Source of the DNA: Kaistella gelatinilytica
Lineage (GTDB): Bacteria; Bacteroidota; Bacteroidia; Flavobacteriales; Weeksellaceae
Direction: 5' to 3'
Length of the DNA stretch: 64,000 bases
NCBI RefSeq assembly: GCF_015679325.1
Contig: NZ_JADPVI010000002.1
Span: 176,798 to 240,797 of the forward strand
The notes beneath the pieces are model-generated. The model did no database searches, was not told the DNA's origin, and was given only the letters and a program-made list of their open reading frames with translations. Shown piece after piece: positions 8,292-18,608 of this stretch (the first letter of the stretch is position 1; the number at the start of each line of letters is the position of its first letter). The position numbers were made by a program, and so were the translations under genes.

Positions 8292-8377
8292 TTTCGTTAA
8301 TTGAGTGGTGCAAAAGTAACAACTTTATCCTTATCTCACAAATCATTTGTTAAAGTTTTCGTCGGAAAACCCTAATA

Positions 8378-10216
8378 TTATTGATTATCAACGTCATTAT
8401 TTTCTTCTTTTTGAATTTGCTCACTCATTTCTTCCAATACGGGCTTGATTGTACTCTCCGGAAGTTCACTAATTCTAATATACATCAACCCATCAATTGC
8501 ATCATTGAAATTAGGATCTACATTGAAGGAGATCACTTTTGCATTTTGTTTGATGTATTTCTTGATCAAAACAGGTAATCGCATTTGAGGTTCCAGATCA
8601 TCGATTATTTTATCGAGTTTGTTAAGATCAGATTCTACGCCGTCAAAAAATAAATGTTTGTCGCGCTCTTTCAGCATTACTTTAAATTCCTTTTTCGGAT
8701 GAATATATTGTGCAACCGCCGAATCGTAGTAATTCGAACGCATAAATTCGATCATCAAAGATTTCGAAAACTCTGAGAATTTATCAGAAATACTTACTCC
8801 GCCCATCAGAAATTTATGTTCCGGATTTCGCAGACAGACATGTACAATTCCGCGCCACAAAAGAAAAAGCGGCAAAGGTTTTTGCTGATATTCGGTAGAA
8901 ATATAAGCTCGTCCCATTTCTATGACCTTGCGGAAGAAAGGTTGAAGTTCGGGATCAAATTCAAAAAGGGAACTCGTATAAAACCCATCAATGCCGTGAT
9001 TTTTCATCACTTCACTTCCTAATGCCATTCGGTATGCGCCGGCTAATTTTTGAGCTTTATTATCCCAAAGAAAAAGATGGTGATAGTATTCATCGTACTC
9101 ATCCAGATCAAAAGGAAGGTTACTGCCTTCTCCGATCTTTCTGAAAGTAAGTTCCCGCTGTCGCCCGATCTCGCGCATAATGGAAGGAATTTCAGAATAA
9201 GAGGCGAAAAAAACTTCATAAATCCCATTTCTGAAAAGCATTTTTTCTTTCTTGTATAAATCCTCAATATCCTTAATTAAATCTTCCTGCGGCGTCTCAT
9301 CGATGATATTGTGCACCACATTTTCCTCTTTCGTCAAGGGAAAATTAAGTTTTAAATTAGGCAGTTTCAGCTGATCAGCAATCGACCTTCTTTTTTCATA
9401 GTAGGATTTGAGCATGTAAATTTTCTTCTGCAGAAAATCGCCCATTTCTTCAATGGTATCATAGTCTTCCAGCACTTTTAATGATACCGGCTTTCCGATT
9501 CTGATTCGAATTGGCTGTTCCCGGTCGCGCATCATTTCGGTAGGCAACATCAAAGTTTGCAGATCGGGATGAATTTTGGCAAGCTGATAAAAAATATGGC
9601 TGTTTTTTGCATGAAAATACATGGGAACAACCGGGACTTTCGCCATTTTAATTAATTTCAATGCGGCTTTTTCCCAGGGTTTATCCTGAATTTCGTTGAA
9701 TTTATTATTTCGGTTTGAAACTTCTCCTGCCGGAAAAATCCCGACGCAACCCCCAGTTTCTAGATGTTTTAAAGTTTCCCGCATTCCCACCGAACTGTTT
9801 CTGACCTCTTTTCGATTTTCAAATGGGTTTACAGGAATGACGAAAGGTTTCATGGGTTCGATCTTCTCTAAAAGAAAATTTCCCATAATTTTAAAATCAG
9901 GCCGAATTTCGGTAAGAATTTTCGTCATCAAAATTCCATCAATTCCACCCAAAGGATGATTAGAAACCAAAATAAAAGGACCTGTTTTCGGTATTTTAGC
10001 CAGATCCTCCGTAAAAACAATATATTTTAAATTCCTTTGCCGCACGAAAGAATCAAAAAAATCTTTACCAACTTTATCCTTCAGGGAATCGTAAAGTCTG
10101 TTGACTTCATTGATCTTGGTTAAACTCATCATCGCCGACGCGACAGCATTTTTTAAGAATCCTATTTTATCCAGACCAGACGCTTTTATTAAATCACTTT
10201 TAGAAATAAGACTCAT
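8378..10216 (-). CDS. OlsF-type bifunctional acyltransferase (PlsC-like + GNAT-like)
   Basis: A 612-residue two-domain acyltransferase. The N-terminal half is a lysophospholipid-acyltransferase domain with the H-x4-D motif NHPLGGID (about residues 85-92), the FPAGEVS motif and VPVVPMYF. The C-terminal half, from about residue 330, resembles the OlsB/hemolysin-type N-acyltransferase fold (REIGRQRELTFR, then AGAYRMALG, then MGRAYIS). OlsF of Serratia and Flavobacterium has this layout and makes acylated amino-acid lipids (ornithine, or glycine lipids in Bacteroidetes). The same role is inferred here, at the inner membrane. It begins 6 nt after the lysC stop codon, so the two are co-transcribed. 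Confidence 0.82.
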   Translation of the reverse strand: MSLISKSDLIKASGLDKIGFLKNAVASAMMSLTKINEVNRLYDSLKDKVGKDFFDSFVRQRNLKYIVFTEDLAKIPKTGPFILVSNHPLGGIDGILMTKILTEIRPDFKIMGNFLLEKIEPMKPFVIPVNPFENRKEVRNSSVGMRETLKHLETGGCVGIFPAGEVSNRNNKFNEIQDKPWEKAALKLIKMAKVPVVPMYFHAKNSHIFYQLAKIHPDLQTLMLPTEMMRDREQPIRIRIGKPVSLKVLEDYDTIEEMGDFLQKKIYMLKSYYEKRRSIADQLKLPNLKLNFPLTKEENVVHNIIDETPQEDLIKDIEDLYKKEKMLFRNGIYEVFFASYSEIPSIMREIGRQRELTFRKIGEGSNLPFDLDEYDEYYHHLFLWDNKAQKLAGAYRMALGSEVMKNHGIDGFYTSSLFEFDPELQPFFRKVIEMGRAYISTEYQQKPLPLFLLWRGIVHVCLRNPEHKFLMGGVSISDKFSEFSKSLMIEFMRSNYYDSAVAQYIHPKKEFKVMLKERDKHLFFDGVESDLNKLDKIIDDLEPQMRLPVLIKKYIKQNAKVISFNVDPNFNDAIDGLMYIRISELPESTIKPVLEEMSEQIQKEENNDVDNQ

Positions 10217-10222
10217 TGGTTA

Positions 10223-11461
10223 TTAGTTAGTTACAACTTGTATTGTTTTTTTGGAAATCTGCTCTAATAAAATATTTTTGTTTTCATAGAACTTATTTAA
10301 GTCCTCTAATTTAGCATTTCTTACGGTAAAGAGCGACACGTTTTTCACGACCTCTGAATTAAAGTTGATCTGCAGCTCCTGATTGAGATCATCAATATGA
10401 TCGTATTTATCTTCCACACACAAAACGAAGGAGATCGCCGACGTCTGCATCAGGGAAATCGTGATTTTATGTTTTGCCAAAAGTGCGAAGATCTGACTCA
10501 AATGTTCCTCTGCAATAAAAGCAAAATCCCGCGTAGAAATACGCATCAAATTTTGATTTTCTTTTAAAATATAGGTTTCCTGATTTTCGTTTTGCTCCGA
10601 AGATCCTACTTTCGTTCCGGGTTTTTTGGGCTCCAGAAAAGACTTCACATAAAAAGGTATATTTTTCTGCTTTAAAGGTTGCAAAGTTTTTGGATGAATT
10701 ACCGATGCACCGTAATAAGCCATTTCTATCGCTTCTTCGTAAGAAATATTGGATAAAAGATTTACATTTTCAAATTTTCTGGGATCACCTGTCATTACGC
10801 CGGGAACATCTTTCCAGATCGTCATCGCTTCTGCATTTAAACAATAGGCAAAAATCGCTGCTGAATAATCAGAACCTTCCCGACCCAAAGTCACTGTGAA
10901 ATTATTCGCTTCTGAACCGATAAATCCCTGCGTAACAAAACACGTATCGTGATCTAATTCCGAAATTTTTCGTTGCGTTTCTTCCCAGTTGATGTTTCCT
11001 TCCCGATAATTGCTGTCAGTTTTTATATAATCCCGCGCATCGAGCCAATGATTTTTGAACTGGATATCATTTAAATATTCACTCAAGATTTTGGAGGAGA
11101 TCATTTCCCCACAACTTACAACCTGATCGTAAACGAAATTATAATTGGGTGATTTATTCCGGCGCAGAAAAGATTCGATATCATCAAAAAATAAAGAAAT
11201 TTCCGAGAAAACCGGATGATGTTCCTGAAACAAACCCTTAGAAATTTCGAGATGGTCTTGCTTTACTTTTTCGATCTCAGTTTGATAGTCTGTCTTATCA
11301 AAATAATTTTGAACCGCCTTTTCCAAAGCATTTGTTGTTTTTCCCATCGCCGAAACAACAAGAACACAATTTTCAAAACCTTCCGATTCTAAAACAAGAG
11401 ATACATTTTTCACCCCTTCCGCATCTTTCACCGATGCGCCACCAAACTTAAAAACTTTCAT
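10223..11461 (-). CDS. lysC: Aspartate kinase
   Basis: A 412-residue monofunctional aspartokinase, which phosphorylates aspartate in the first step toward lysine, threonine and methionine. It starts with the family signature KVFKFGGASV, and the catalytic region includes TLGREGSDYSA (about 190-200), WKDVPGVMTGDPR and the AYYGASVIHPKTLQPL segment. The C-terminal 120 residues form the ACT regulatory region (SLMQTSAISFVLCVE), as expected for feedback control. No homoserine dehydrogenase domain follows. It is the first gene of a two-gene unit with the OlsF-type acyltransferase. Confidence 0.93.
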   Translation of the reverse strand: MKVFKFGGASVKDAEGVKNVSLVLESEGFENCVLVVSAMGKTTNALEKAVQNYFDKTDYQTEIEKVKQDHLEISKGLFQEHHPVFSEISLFFDDIESFLRRNKSPNYNFVYDQVVSCGEMISSKILSEYLNDIQFKNHWLDARDYIKTDSNYREGNINWEETQRKISELDHDTCFVTQGFIGSEANNFTVTLGREGSDYSAAIFAYCLNAEAMTIWKDVPGVMTGDPRKFENVNLLSNISYEEAIEMAYYGASVIHPKTLQPLKQKNIPFYVKSFLEPKKPGTKVGSSEQNENQETYILKENQNLMRISTRDFAFIAEEHLSQIFALLAKHKITISLMQTSAISFVLCVEDKYDHIDDLNQELQINFNSEVVKNVSLFTVRNAKLEDLNKFYENKNILLEQISKKTIQVVTN

Positions 11462-11724
11462 TAAACATTTAATTATTAATAGTTTACAATTTCAAAACCT
11501 CCTTTTTAAGAATGGTAATAAAATTCAAAAATATCATTTTAAGGCGAAATAAAAAAATGGACATTATTAATAAAAAAAGTAAGGTTCCAAATAAGTTCTC
11601 CAGAAACGCACAATTATTTAAGCATTGACTCCAAATAAACCTGTTTTCCTTGATTTTTCTGAAAAGAAAAGCCGAAAGATTCAAAGATATTTCCGAAATT
11701 TGTAATTATCCAAAAAGCAAAAAA

Positions 11725-12735
11725 ATGTCAGAACAAAATTTTCAGACGCTCGGTGAATTTATTATTGATAAGCAGGAAGATTTTCTGTATTCCACAGGTG
11801 AACTTTCCCGCCTCTTAAGTGCAATTCGACTCGCTTCGAAAATGGTCAACCGCCAGGTAAACAAAGCCGGAATCGCAAATATCATCGGTAAAGTGGGCAG
11901 TGAAAATATTCAAGGTGAAGAACAGCAAAAATTAGATGTTCTGGCAAACGAAATTTTTATAGAAGCTTTGTCACAAAGAGAAGTTGTGTGCGGGATAGCG
12001 TCTGAAGAAAATGATGATTATATAGAAGTTAAAACCGGTCCGAACGCACATTTAAGCAAATATGTAGTGTTGATCGATCCTTTAGATGGTTCTTCAAACA
12101 TCGATGTAAACGTTTCTGTAGGAACAATTTTCTCCATTTACAGAAGAGTTACAGAACCCGGAACTCCCGTTGGAATCGAAGATTTCTTACAAAAAGGAGT
12201 GAATCAAGCTGCTGCAGGTTACGTCGTTTATGGGTCGTCAACAATGATCGTTTATACGACCGGAAATGGCGTGAATGGTTTTACCCTCGATCCAAGTTTG
12301 GGAACCTATTATCTTTCTCATCCAGCCATGAAATTCCCGGAAATAGGAAAAATTTACTCTATTAACGAAGGAAACTACGCCAAATTCCCACAAGGCGTAA
12401 AAGATTATATCAAATATTGTCAGGAAGAAGAAAACGACCGTCCTTACACGTCTCGCTACATCGGAAGTTTGGTTTCCGATTTCCACCGAAATATGATCAA
12501 AGGCGGAATTTATATTTACCCTTCAACTTCGCAGTCACCGAACGGAAAACTGAGATTATTGTACGAATGTAATCCAATGGCTTTACTGGCAGAACAAGCC
12601 GGCGGAAAATGTACCGATGGATTTAGAAGAATTCTCGAGATAGAACCAACAGAATTGCACCAAAGAGTTCCATTTTTCTGCGGAACAACAGAAATGGTAG
12701 AAAAAGTTGAGGAATTCATGCAGAAATATAAATAA
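11725..12735 (+). CDS. fbp: Fructose-1,6-bisphosphatase, class I
   Basis: A 336-residue gluconeogenic phosphatase that converts fructose 1,6-bisphosphate to fructose 6-phosphate. The metal and phosphate site is clear: EENDDYIEV, then [19 protein letters not shown] (about residues 113-132), and later [12 protein letters not shown], all typical of class I. The open frame extends upstream to 11650, but the ATG at 11725 gives the normal family N-terminus ([12 protein letters not shown]) and is chosen as the start. It is divergent from lysC, sharing a 263-nt intergenic region. Confidence 0.96.
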   Translation: MSEQNFQTLGEFIIDKQEDFLYSTGELSRLLSAIRLASKMVNRQVNKAGIANIIGKVGSENIQGEEQQKLDVLANEIFIEALSQREVVCGIASEENDDYIEVKTGPNAHLSKYVVLIDPLDGSSNIDVNVSVGTIFSIYRRVTEPGTPVGIEDFLQKGVNQAAAGYVVYGSSTMIVYTTGNGVNGFTLDPSLGTYYLSHPAMKFPEIGKIYSINEGNYAKFPQGVKDYIKYCQEEENDRPYTSRYIGSLVSDFHRNMIKGGIYIYPSTSQSPNGKLRLLYECNPMALLAEQAGGKCTDGFRRILEIEPTELHQRVPFFCGTTEMVEKVEEFMQKYK

Positions 12736-12758
12736 TTCTTTCTTTAAATCATTTTTTC

Positions 12759-12840
12759 AGGAGCTTTAACCCGCTTTCCCCTATATCTTTTCCTTTTTTC
12801 CTAAAAAAAAAGAAAAAGGATGCCGTTGCAATCGGGGCTA
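12759..12840. repeat. Intergenic palindromic repeat element (Bacteroidetes type)
   Basis: This segment starts AGGAGC, contains CCCGCTTTCC and TATATC, then a pyrimidine tract facing a purine tract (a weak hairpin), and closes with GCAATCGGGGCTA. The layout matches, from memory, a dispersed intergenic element common in Flavobacteria. A second, diverged copy seems to lie inverted at 42508-42590. Function is unknown, and it may end transcription of fbp. Confidence 0.5.
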
Positions 12841-12872
12841 TTTTAGCATGTAAATTTTATTAACAAATCTTG

Positions 12873-13334
12873 GTGCGAAATTTTAAGATTGAAAAAGCGA
12901 CCGAAAAAAATCATTTAACGTTGACAGAAATCACCGTTGACGGCAAAGCTTTTTGGGGTTTTTCCAGAGAAGAATTATCAAAATGGAAAAATGAATTAAC
13001 AATTACGCCCGAATATATTGCAGAAAACGAAACCTATAATTTAGTCTTAGATTCTTCAATAGTTGGTTATTACTCCTTTCTTAAAATAGATGAAAACACG
13101 CTTCTGCTAGATAATTTATTTTTATTTCAAAATTTTATTGGTAAGGGTTTCGGCAAATTATTAATGCAGGATTTTTTGAAACAAGCAAAGAGTTTAAATA
13201 TTTCAAATATTATTCTGGAAGCTGAACCCAACGCAGAAAATTTCTACAAGAAATTTGGCTTTTCGACTTATGATCAGCGCGAATCTGTAATCAAAGGCCG
13301 TTTTCTACCGAAAATGAAGTTAGATCTTACCTGA
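12873..13334 (+). CDS. GNAT-family N-acetyltransferase
   Basis: A protein of about 153 residues with the GNAT fold: the acetyl-CoA loop is FIGKGFGKLLMQDFL (Q/G-x-G-x-G/A type), preceded by LLLDNLFLFQ and followed by ILEAEPNAENFYKKFGF, the standard motif B region with an aromatic pair. The substrate cannot be predicted. The start is uncertain: TTG (12870) and GTG (12873) are adjacent and no ATG is suitable. The stop lies 22 nt before menC, so the two are probably in one transcript. Confidence 0.8.
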   Translation: MRNFKIEKATEKNHLTLTEITVDGKAFWGFSREELSKWKNELTITPEYIAENETYNLVLDSSIVGYYSFLKIDENTLLLDNLFLFQNFIGKGFGKLLMQDFLKQAKSLNISNIILEAEPNAENFYKKFGFSTYDQRESVIKGRFLPKMKLDLT

Positions 13335-13356
13335 ATTTTTTTTCAAATAATTCTCC

Positions 13357-14364
13357 ATGAAAAAAGCAACTTTTAAAAATTACATTCTCAATTTCAAAAA
13401 TCCCAGCGGAACTTCGCGCGGCGTTCTCAATACTAAAGAAACTTTCTTTCTGGAAATTTCAGAAAATGGTAAAAAAGGCATCGGCGAATGCGGTCTTTTC
13501 CGAGGTTTAAGTTGCGATGATGTTCCTGAATACGAGGAAAAATTACAATGGCTTTGTGAAAATATCAATAAAAATAAAGAAGTTATTCAAAAAGAATTGC
13601 TTCATTTTCCCTCCATGTGGTTTGGTTACGAACAGGCGATCTTAAATTTAGAAAATGGGGACGATTTATATTTTCCGAGTGAATTTACGGCTGGAAATTC
13701 TTCCATAAAAATCAACGGATTGATCTGGATGGGAAATGCAGATTTCATGCAGCAACAGATCGAAGAAAAATTAGACCAAGGCTTCGACTGCATCAAATTA
13801 AAGATCGGTGTGGACTGGAATTCTGAAAAAGAGATCATAAAACAATTGCGACAAAAATTCCCAAAAGACCAACTGGAATTAAGAGTTGACGCAAATGGTG
13901 GATTTAGTTTTGAAGAAGCAAAAATCGTTTTACAGGAACTTTCATACTTAGGAATTCATTCCATTGAACAACCCATAAAAGCTGGAAATCTACAGGAGAT
14001 GAAGATCCTCTGCAAAGAAACTCCAACACCGATTGCTTTGGATGAAGAATTAATTAGAATTGTTGATTTAGAAGAAAAGAAAAAGTTGTTAGAAGAAATC
14101 AGACCGCAATATATTATTCTCAAACCTTCTCTCATTGGCGGCTTCTCCGGAAGTGATGAGTGGATCTCTTTGGCAGAAAGTCTGGGAATTGGTTGGTGGA
14201 TCACCTCCGCTTTGGAAAGCAATATGGGTTTGAACGCCATTGCACAATATACTTTTACCAAAAACCCTGCGATGCCGCAAGGTTTAGGAACCGGTGGATT
14301 ATTTACGAATAATTTGGAAACACGTCTATATCTGAATGGCGATCAACTTTCAATAAAAATTTAG
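13357..14364 (+). CDS. menC: o-Succinylbenzoate synthase (enolase superfamily)
   Basis: A 335-residue enolase-superfamily protein. The barrel carries the acid/base Lys in CIKLKIG (K-x-K, about residues 146-152), metal ligands in RVDANGGF, SIEQPI and ALDEE, and the second catalytic Lys in YIILKPSLIGG. This set fits MenC, which dehydrates SHCHC to o-succinylbenzoate in menaquinone synthesis, as expected in a flavobacterium. Dipeptide epimerases and N-succinylamino-acid racemases share the fold and are the alternative. No other men gene is in the window. It ends 29 nt from the convergent surface-protein gene. Confidence 0.85.
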   Translation: MKKATFKNYILNFKNPSGTSRGVLNTKETFFLEISENGKKGIGECGLFRGLSCDDVPEYEEKLQWLCENINKNKEVIQKELLHFPSMWFGYEQAILNLENGDDLYFPSEFTAGNSSIKINGLIWMGNADFMQQQIEEKLDQGFDCIKLKIGVDWNSEKEIIKQLRQKFPKDQLELRVDANGGFSFEEAKIVLQELSYLGIHSIEQPIKAGNLQEMKILCKETPTPIALDEELIRIVDLEEKKKLLEEIRPQYIILKPSLIGGFSGSDEWISLAESLGIGWWITSALESNMGLNAIAQYTFTKNPAMPQGLGTGGLFTNNLETRLYLNGDQLSIKI

Positions 14365-14393
14365 GAAAATATTTAAAATTAAGTTATAAAATT

Positions 14394-17300
14394 CTAGTTC
14401 CTGTTTTTCACCAAGACCCAGCCGGTGTACGTTCTGCCATCAGGTAAAGTGATCTGATACCAATATGAACCGGTATTCACCAATCGTGAATTAAATGTTC
14501 CGTTCCACACAAAACGACTTGCGCTGTCCTGTTCAAAAACTTTAACCAGGAATCGGTTAAACACTTTCAAATTTGCAGATTTCCCATTGAAAACATTTAA
14601 ATCATCGATGATCCACGTATCATTGTATCCATCTGCATTGGGAGTAAAAGCGTTTCTGATATTTAAAATAACGCCTTCCTTGGAATTTGGAAGACAGTCT
14701 GATCCCTCAAATTTCACGTAAAATGTGGTGACGCCAAAAGGAAGATTGGTAAAAACATTATTTTCCACAAAATTGATCCCATCTTTTGAGTACAAAATTT
14801 TATGACTTCCTGTAGCAATAACCGTAATGGTGTTCCCATTTGCGATTAAATCTGTGATCACAGGGATTTCAAATACCTTAACATTAAACGTGGTCGAAAA
14901 TGTACAGCCATTTGCCGCGCTCACATTTATTTTATAAAGCCCGGCAGTTTTTACGCCTAAAAGTTCTTTGGTTTTAGAAACAACTTTTCCTGTAGGATCC
15001 AGCCATTCAAACGTCACGATATTCAAATTTGAAAAATCGGGTTTAATATCTACGAAGCTTTCCGGACAGTAATTATAGTTAGGTAAAGTGAACATCGGCG
15101 TCTTTTTCAAGCTTAAATTTATTTCAGCTTTCTCAGGACAAAATCCGGGAGACATGATTTTTACAAACACCTTTTGTACTCCAGAATTCTCATTATAAAG
15201 AAAAGCTTTCGGCGAGTTTATTATATGAGTATTATTATTGAGATCGAGTAAACTTGGATAATATTCGAAAGTTGCAGGACGATACAAAGAACTTTCAAAT
15301 TGGGTTAAATCAATATTTTCTGTCCCATCGTTTCCTACATCACAAGTATTAGTAACAGTGAAAGGTCCATCATTGATCAGTTTTACTTTCTGGCCTAAAT
15401 TTAAATCTACAGAAGCAGTATCAAAACATCCTGGAATATTTTGCACGCGTACCCAAATTCTCGTCACTGAAGCATTAAAAGTAAATTTGTCAGGATTTAA
15501 AATAGGATTAACATTTTGATCAGCTTCGGCTTTAGTATAAAAAAATGTAAAATGATTATCAGCACTTTGCGTGTAGATCATACCTGATGTAAATTTAGTC
15601 AGATCAACATCGTATAAACCATCTAAATTATCATCACAAATCCCTGATATTTTAGAGTTTAAAGCTTTGGGAGGAATGTAAGTTTGTAATTCAATAGAAG
15701 TGACAGAAAAACAAAATGTAGTTTTTGACGTAAATCTTACCCAAACTTTAAATCTTGAATGAGCCGTAATTACAGGCGAAGTGATCTGGGTAGAAGGAAT
15801 GCCATTGTTTGCTTCCAGCTCCGTTTTATAATACGTAATATTTATATTTCCGAGCAGGATTGAATTTTGAGCCTGAGAAAACAAGTCCGGGATCGCGTCA
15901 CTGAGCGTAAATGATTCATTCAGATTAAAATCAAAATCACATTTCTGAAGCACTGCAGGTTTGATGACAATGACCGGCAAAAAATTTAAAGTAATATTGA
16001 TGGTACTGACAGAATAACAACCGCCATTTCCATTAGAGACTTTCGCGTAAACGGTACTTTTATGCTGGGAGCTAAATGTGGTGGGATTTGCTATTAATCC
16101 AGATAAAGAATTGCTCGCAGCATCGTAAGTTTGATAGTATTGAAACGAAACCGGCGCAGTATCTGCGTAAATTTCATTTTGCAAACCCGTGAGATCAAAA
16201 GGTTCATGACCATCATTATTATTATCACAAACCGAATTTTTAACCACCTCAACTACCGTTTTTACAGTCGGCGTTAGAACTAACTTTAAATTAATTTCAA
16301 AAACATTGGAGCAAACGTAAGATACTATTTTTACAAATAATTTAGTTCCGTTTTGAATATTGTACGTCGTTAAAGGATTGTTATTATTTTCCGCATCAGT
16401 CTGACTAATAAAATAAGAAACGGTAGCATTTTGCGATCCGACGATCATTTTATTAAAACCGGAGAGCGTCGTATTTTCCTGGCCATCATTTTCAAAATCA
16501 CATATTTCAAACTGGGTCTGATGAATAATAACATGAACTAAATTAATCTCAATTTCCTTTACGGCGTAACAGCCAGTTGAATCTTCAAATCTCACGTAGA
16601 AACTTGTTCTCACTAAATTTCCGTCTTTAGTTATGGTCTGTAAATTAGATATAGGATTCTGATTATTTTCTGCATCCAAAGAGGTTTTAAAGTAAGAAAC
16701 ACTTATACCAACCGGTGACTGCAAAAGCATGGCGGGCGAATAATCTTTTAGATCAACCGTAACATCCTCAGTACCATCAAAACATCTGTAAACAGAATCG
16801 TCTTTTGCCTCGACATAGGTAAAAGTAACATCCATATTTACGGTGGCAATACTGAAACATCCACCGGGAAACTGTACTCTGACAAAAACGGGATATTTCC
16901 CTTTGATAATATCTTTGATACTGCTGCCACTTCCTGAATAAGCTTCCTGATACGATCTGTAAAAACTTAAAATTACATTTTGTTCTGAGGTTACCAATGG
17001 TCCAATAATACCCAAGTAATCAAAGAGTTCAACAGAATCATACTTAAAATCACAGGTAGTATATGTAAAACTTATTGGCGTATTTACCACCGGACTGGCT
17101 ATAAAAGTGATTTTTACAGGACCGAAAATCTGGCTACAAGTCGTCGTGTCATATTTTACATACAATTCGATATTATTCACAATATTCGCCGTTGATACTT
17201 CACCAACATTATTGGCAGCGTCTTGAGCAGATAAAAAATAATGGATCGTACCCGTGATAGGAGCAGAAAATAGTTTCGAATTGAGCGACGAAAGCTGATA

Positions 17301-18608
17301 ACTGCTTTCCACGCCGTCATTATTAATATCACAGATCGCCAATGTATTAGTAAGCAAACTGTTTGAAAGTAATTTTAAATTTAACTCCGCAGTCCGGAAA
17401 CAGGACGGATCAGAAAGGTTTTGAACACGTACAAAAAAAGTTTTGTTACCGGAAAGCACAAAAGTTATAGGTTGCGGATTATCGCCGCTTTGTGCTTCTG
17501 CCAAAGAATTATGATACGTAAAAATAAAATTATTTGCATTTTGAGGAGTGAGATCGCTCTTATAATCTTCTAAATTGATGTTTAATGAATTAGTACCACA
17601 CAGAACAGCTGTAAAATCCTTTGTCAATGGGTAATCTGGCGCAAATGTAACATTTGTACTGGCTTCTAAAGTATAATCAAAATCTCCGCACATCGGGTAT
17701 TTTACTTTTACCGTATAAACTTCATTTTTTTCGGGACAAACATTTACCGTATTACCCGCACCAATTGATTCATTTTTTGAATTAAACCATAAAATTTGCG
17801 GCGTGATCGCCGAACCTGAAGGAGTGAATTTCCATGCTTCATTCTCCGCTGTCCAAATACCTGTATTCCTTCCCGGCGGAGAATATCCAACGGTTCTGTC
17901 TTCATTTATAATTCCTATTAAAGAATTTTTAAATTTTGCAGAAGGACATAAAAGTGGCTTATTTTTCACAAAAACTTCGATACTGTTTGAACCTTCAGAT
18001 AAGACAATTTGAGAGGTAGCAGTTTCGTTACATCCAACAATTCTACCTTTATAAAAATTGACGATTAGTTTACGACAGGGCGCCGTACCAGTAATGCTGT
18101 AATAAATCTCGGAATCATCATTAGGAGAAAAAACGATATCACTGAAAGCACCAAAAATACTGCTTTTGTGGAGCGAGGTATTCGGGTTTAAATCTTCTAC
18201 ATTAGGATAATTAATGTTTCCAAGTTGAGAAACATCAAATGATATAACGCCATTGGTTCCTATTATGACTGAGTTGTAGTTATTTCCAAAAAAACAAAAA
18301 TTAAAAGGGATATCTACTTTGGTAAAAAATAAATCATCACCATTCGCATGAAGTGCAGTTCCCGCGTTAAAATCACCGTAAGGCGTAAAGGTTTCGGAGG
18401 AAACATTGTATGAATCAGTTTTATTAAAAACCGGGATCTCGGTTTTCAGTTGAAAACATTTTCCATTGAGCGGATAGCTGCAGTTAATGACTGGGTTTTC
18501 ATTTCCTAAAGCATCTGTTATTTTCGCACCTGCACAAAATTGCTGACCTAATAAAGGACAGCAGTTTAATAAAAAGGTACAAATAAGAAAAAATAGTTTT
18601 GTCTGCAT
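14394..18608 (-). CDS. Giant secreted repeat protein with T9SS type B sorting domain
   Basis: A 1404-residue exported protein. It has a signal peptide (residues 1-21, ending LLGQ), an N-terminal region with the motif CFFGNNYNSVIIGTNGVISF, then at least seven modules of about 80-100 residues. Many modules begin with an acidic motif such as CDINNDGVES, CDFENDGQEN, CDNNNDGHEP, CDDNLDGLYD or CDVGNDGTEN and end with a strand containing Cys or Phe. The C-terminus (AFTPNADGYNDTW, then VFNRFLVKVFEQ, then GSYWYQITLPDG) is the gliding-motility/type B CTD that directs export through the type IX system. A surface adhesin or matrix role is inferred. The D-x-N-x-D-G-like motifs suggest calcium binding. No PorP/SprF-like partner is nearby. 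Confidence 0.9.
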   Translation of the reverse strand: MQTKLFFLICTFLLNCCPLLGQQFCAGAKITDALGNENPVINCSYPLNGKCFQLKTEIPVFNKTDSYNVSSETFTPYGDFNAGTALHANGDDLFFTKVDIPFNFCFFGNNYNSVIIGTNGVISFDVSQLGNINYPNVEDLNPNTSLHKSSIFGAFSDIVFSPNDDSEIYYSITGTAPCRKLIVNFYKGRIVGCNETATSQIVLSEGSNSIEVFVKNKPLLCPSAKFKNSLIGIINEDRTVGYSPPGRNTGIWTAENEAWKFTPSGSAITPQILWFNSKNESIGAGNTVNVCPEKNEVYTVKVKYPMCGDFDYTLEASTNVTFAPDYPLTKDFTAVLCGTNSLNINLEDYKSDLTPQNANNFIFTYHNSLAEAQSGDNPQPITFVLSGNKTFFVRVQNLSDPSCFRTAELNLKLLSNSLLTNTLAICDINNDGVESSYQLSSLNSKLFSAPITGTIHYFLSAQDAANNVGEVSTANIVNNIELYVKYDTTTCSQIFGPVKITFIASPVVNTPISFTYTTCDFKYDSVELFDYLGIIGPLVTSEQNVILSFYRSYQEAYSGSGSSIKDIIKGKYPVFVRVQFPGGCFSIATVNMDVTFTYVEAKDDSVYRCFDGTEDVTVDLKDYSPAMLLQSPVGISVSYFKTSLDAENNQNPISNLQTITKDGNLVRTSFYVRFEDSTGCYAVKEIEINLVHVIIHQTQFEICDFENDGQENTTLSGFNKMIVGSQNATVSYFISQTDAENNNNPLTTYNIQNGTKLFVKIVSYVCSNVFEINLKLVLTPTVKTVVEVVKNSVCDNNNDGHEPFDLTGLQNEIYADTAPVSFQYYQTYDAASNSLSGLIANPTTFSSQHKSTVYAKVSNGNGGCYSVSTINITLNFLPVIVIKPAVLQKCDFDFNLNESFTLSDAIPDLFSQAQNSILLGNINITYYKTELEANNGIPSTQITSPVITAHSRFKVWVRFTSKTTFCFSVTSIELQTYIPPKALNSKISGICDDNLDGLYDVDLTKFTSGMIYTQSADNHFTFFYTKAEADQNVNPILNPDKFTFNASVTRIWVRVQNIPGCFDTASVDLNLGQKVKLINDGPFTVTNTCDVGNDGTENIDLTQFESSLYRPATFEYYPSLLDLNNNTHIINSPKAFLYNENSGVQKVFVKIMSPGFCPEKAEINLSLKKTPMFTLPNYNYCPESFVDIKPDFSNLNIVTFEWLDPTGKVVSKTKELLGVKTAGLYKINVSAANGCTFSTTFNVKVFEIPVITDLIANGNTITVIATGSHKILYSKDGINFVENNVFTNLPFGVTTFYVKFEGSDCLPNSKEGVILNIRNAFTPNADGYNDTWIIDDLNVFNGKSANLKVFNRFLVKVFEQDSASRFVWNGTFNSRLVNTGSYWYQITLPDGRTYTGWVLVKNRN

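Noticed and set aside
9043-9267. Small open frames inside the acyltransferase gene and similar ones elsewhere (for example 13956-14261, 45688-45891)
   Set aside because: They are shadows of well-supported genes on the other strand or frame, with no independent coding character.
11484-11684. Minus-strand 66-codon frame between lysC and fbp
   Set aside because: It is low-complexity Leu/Phe-rich sequence over the divergent promoter region and fits no family.
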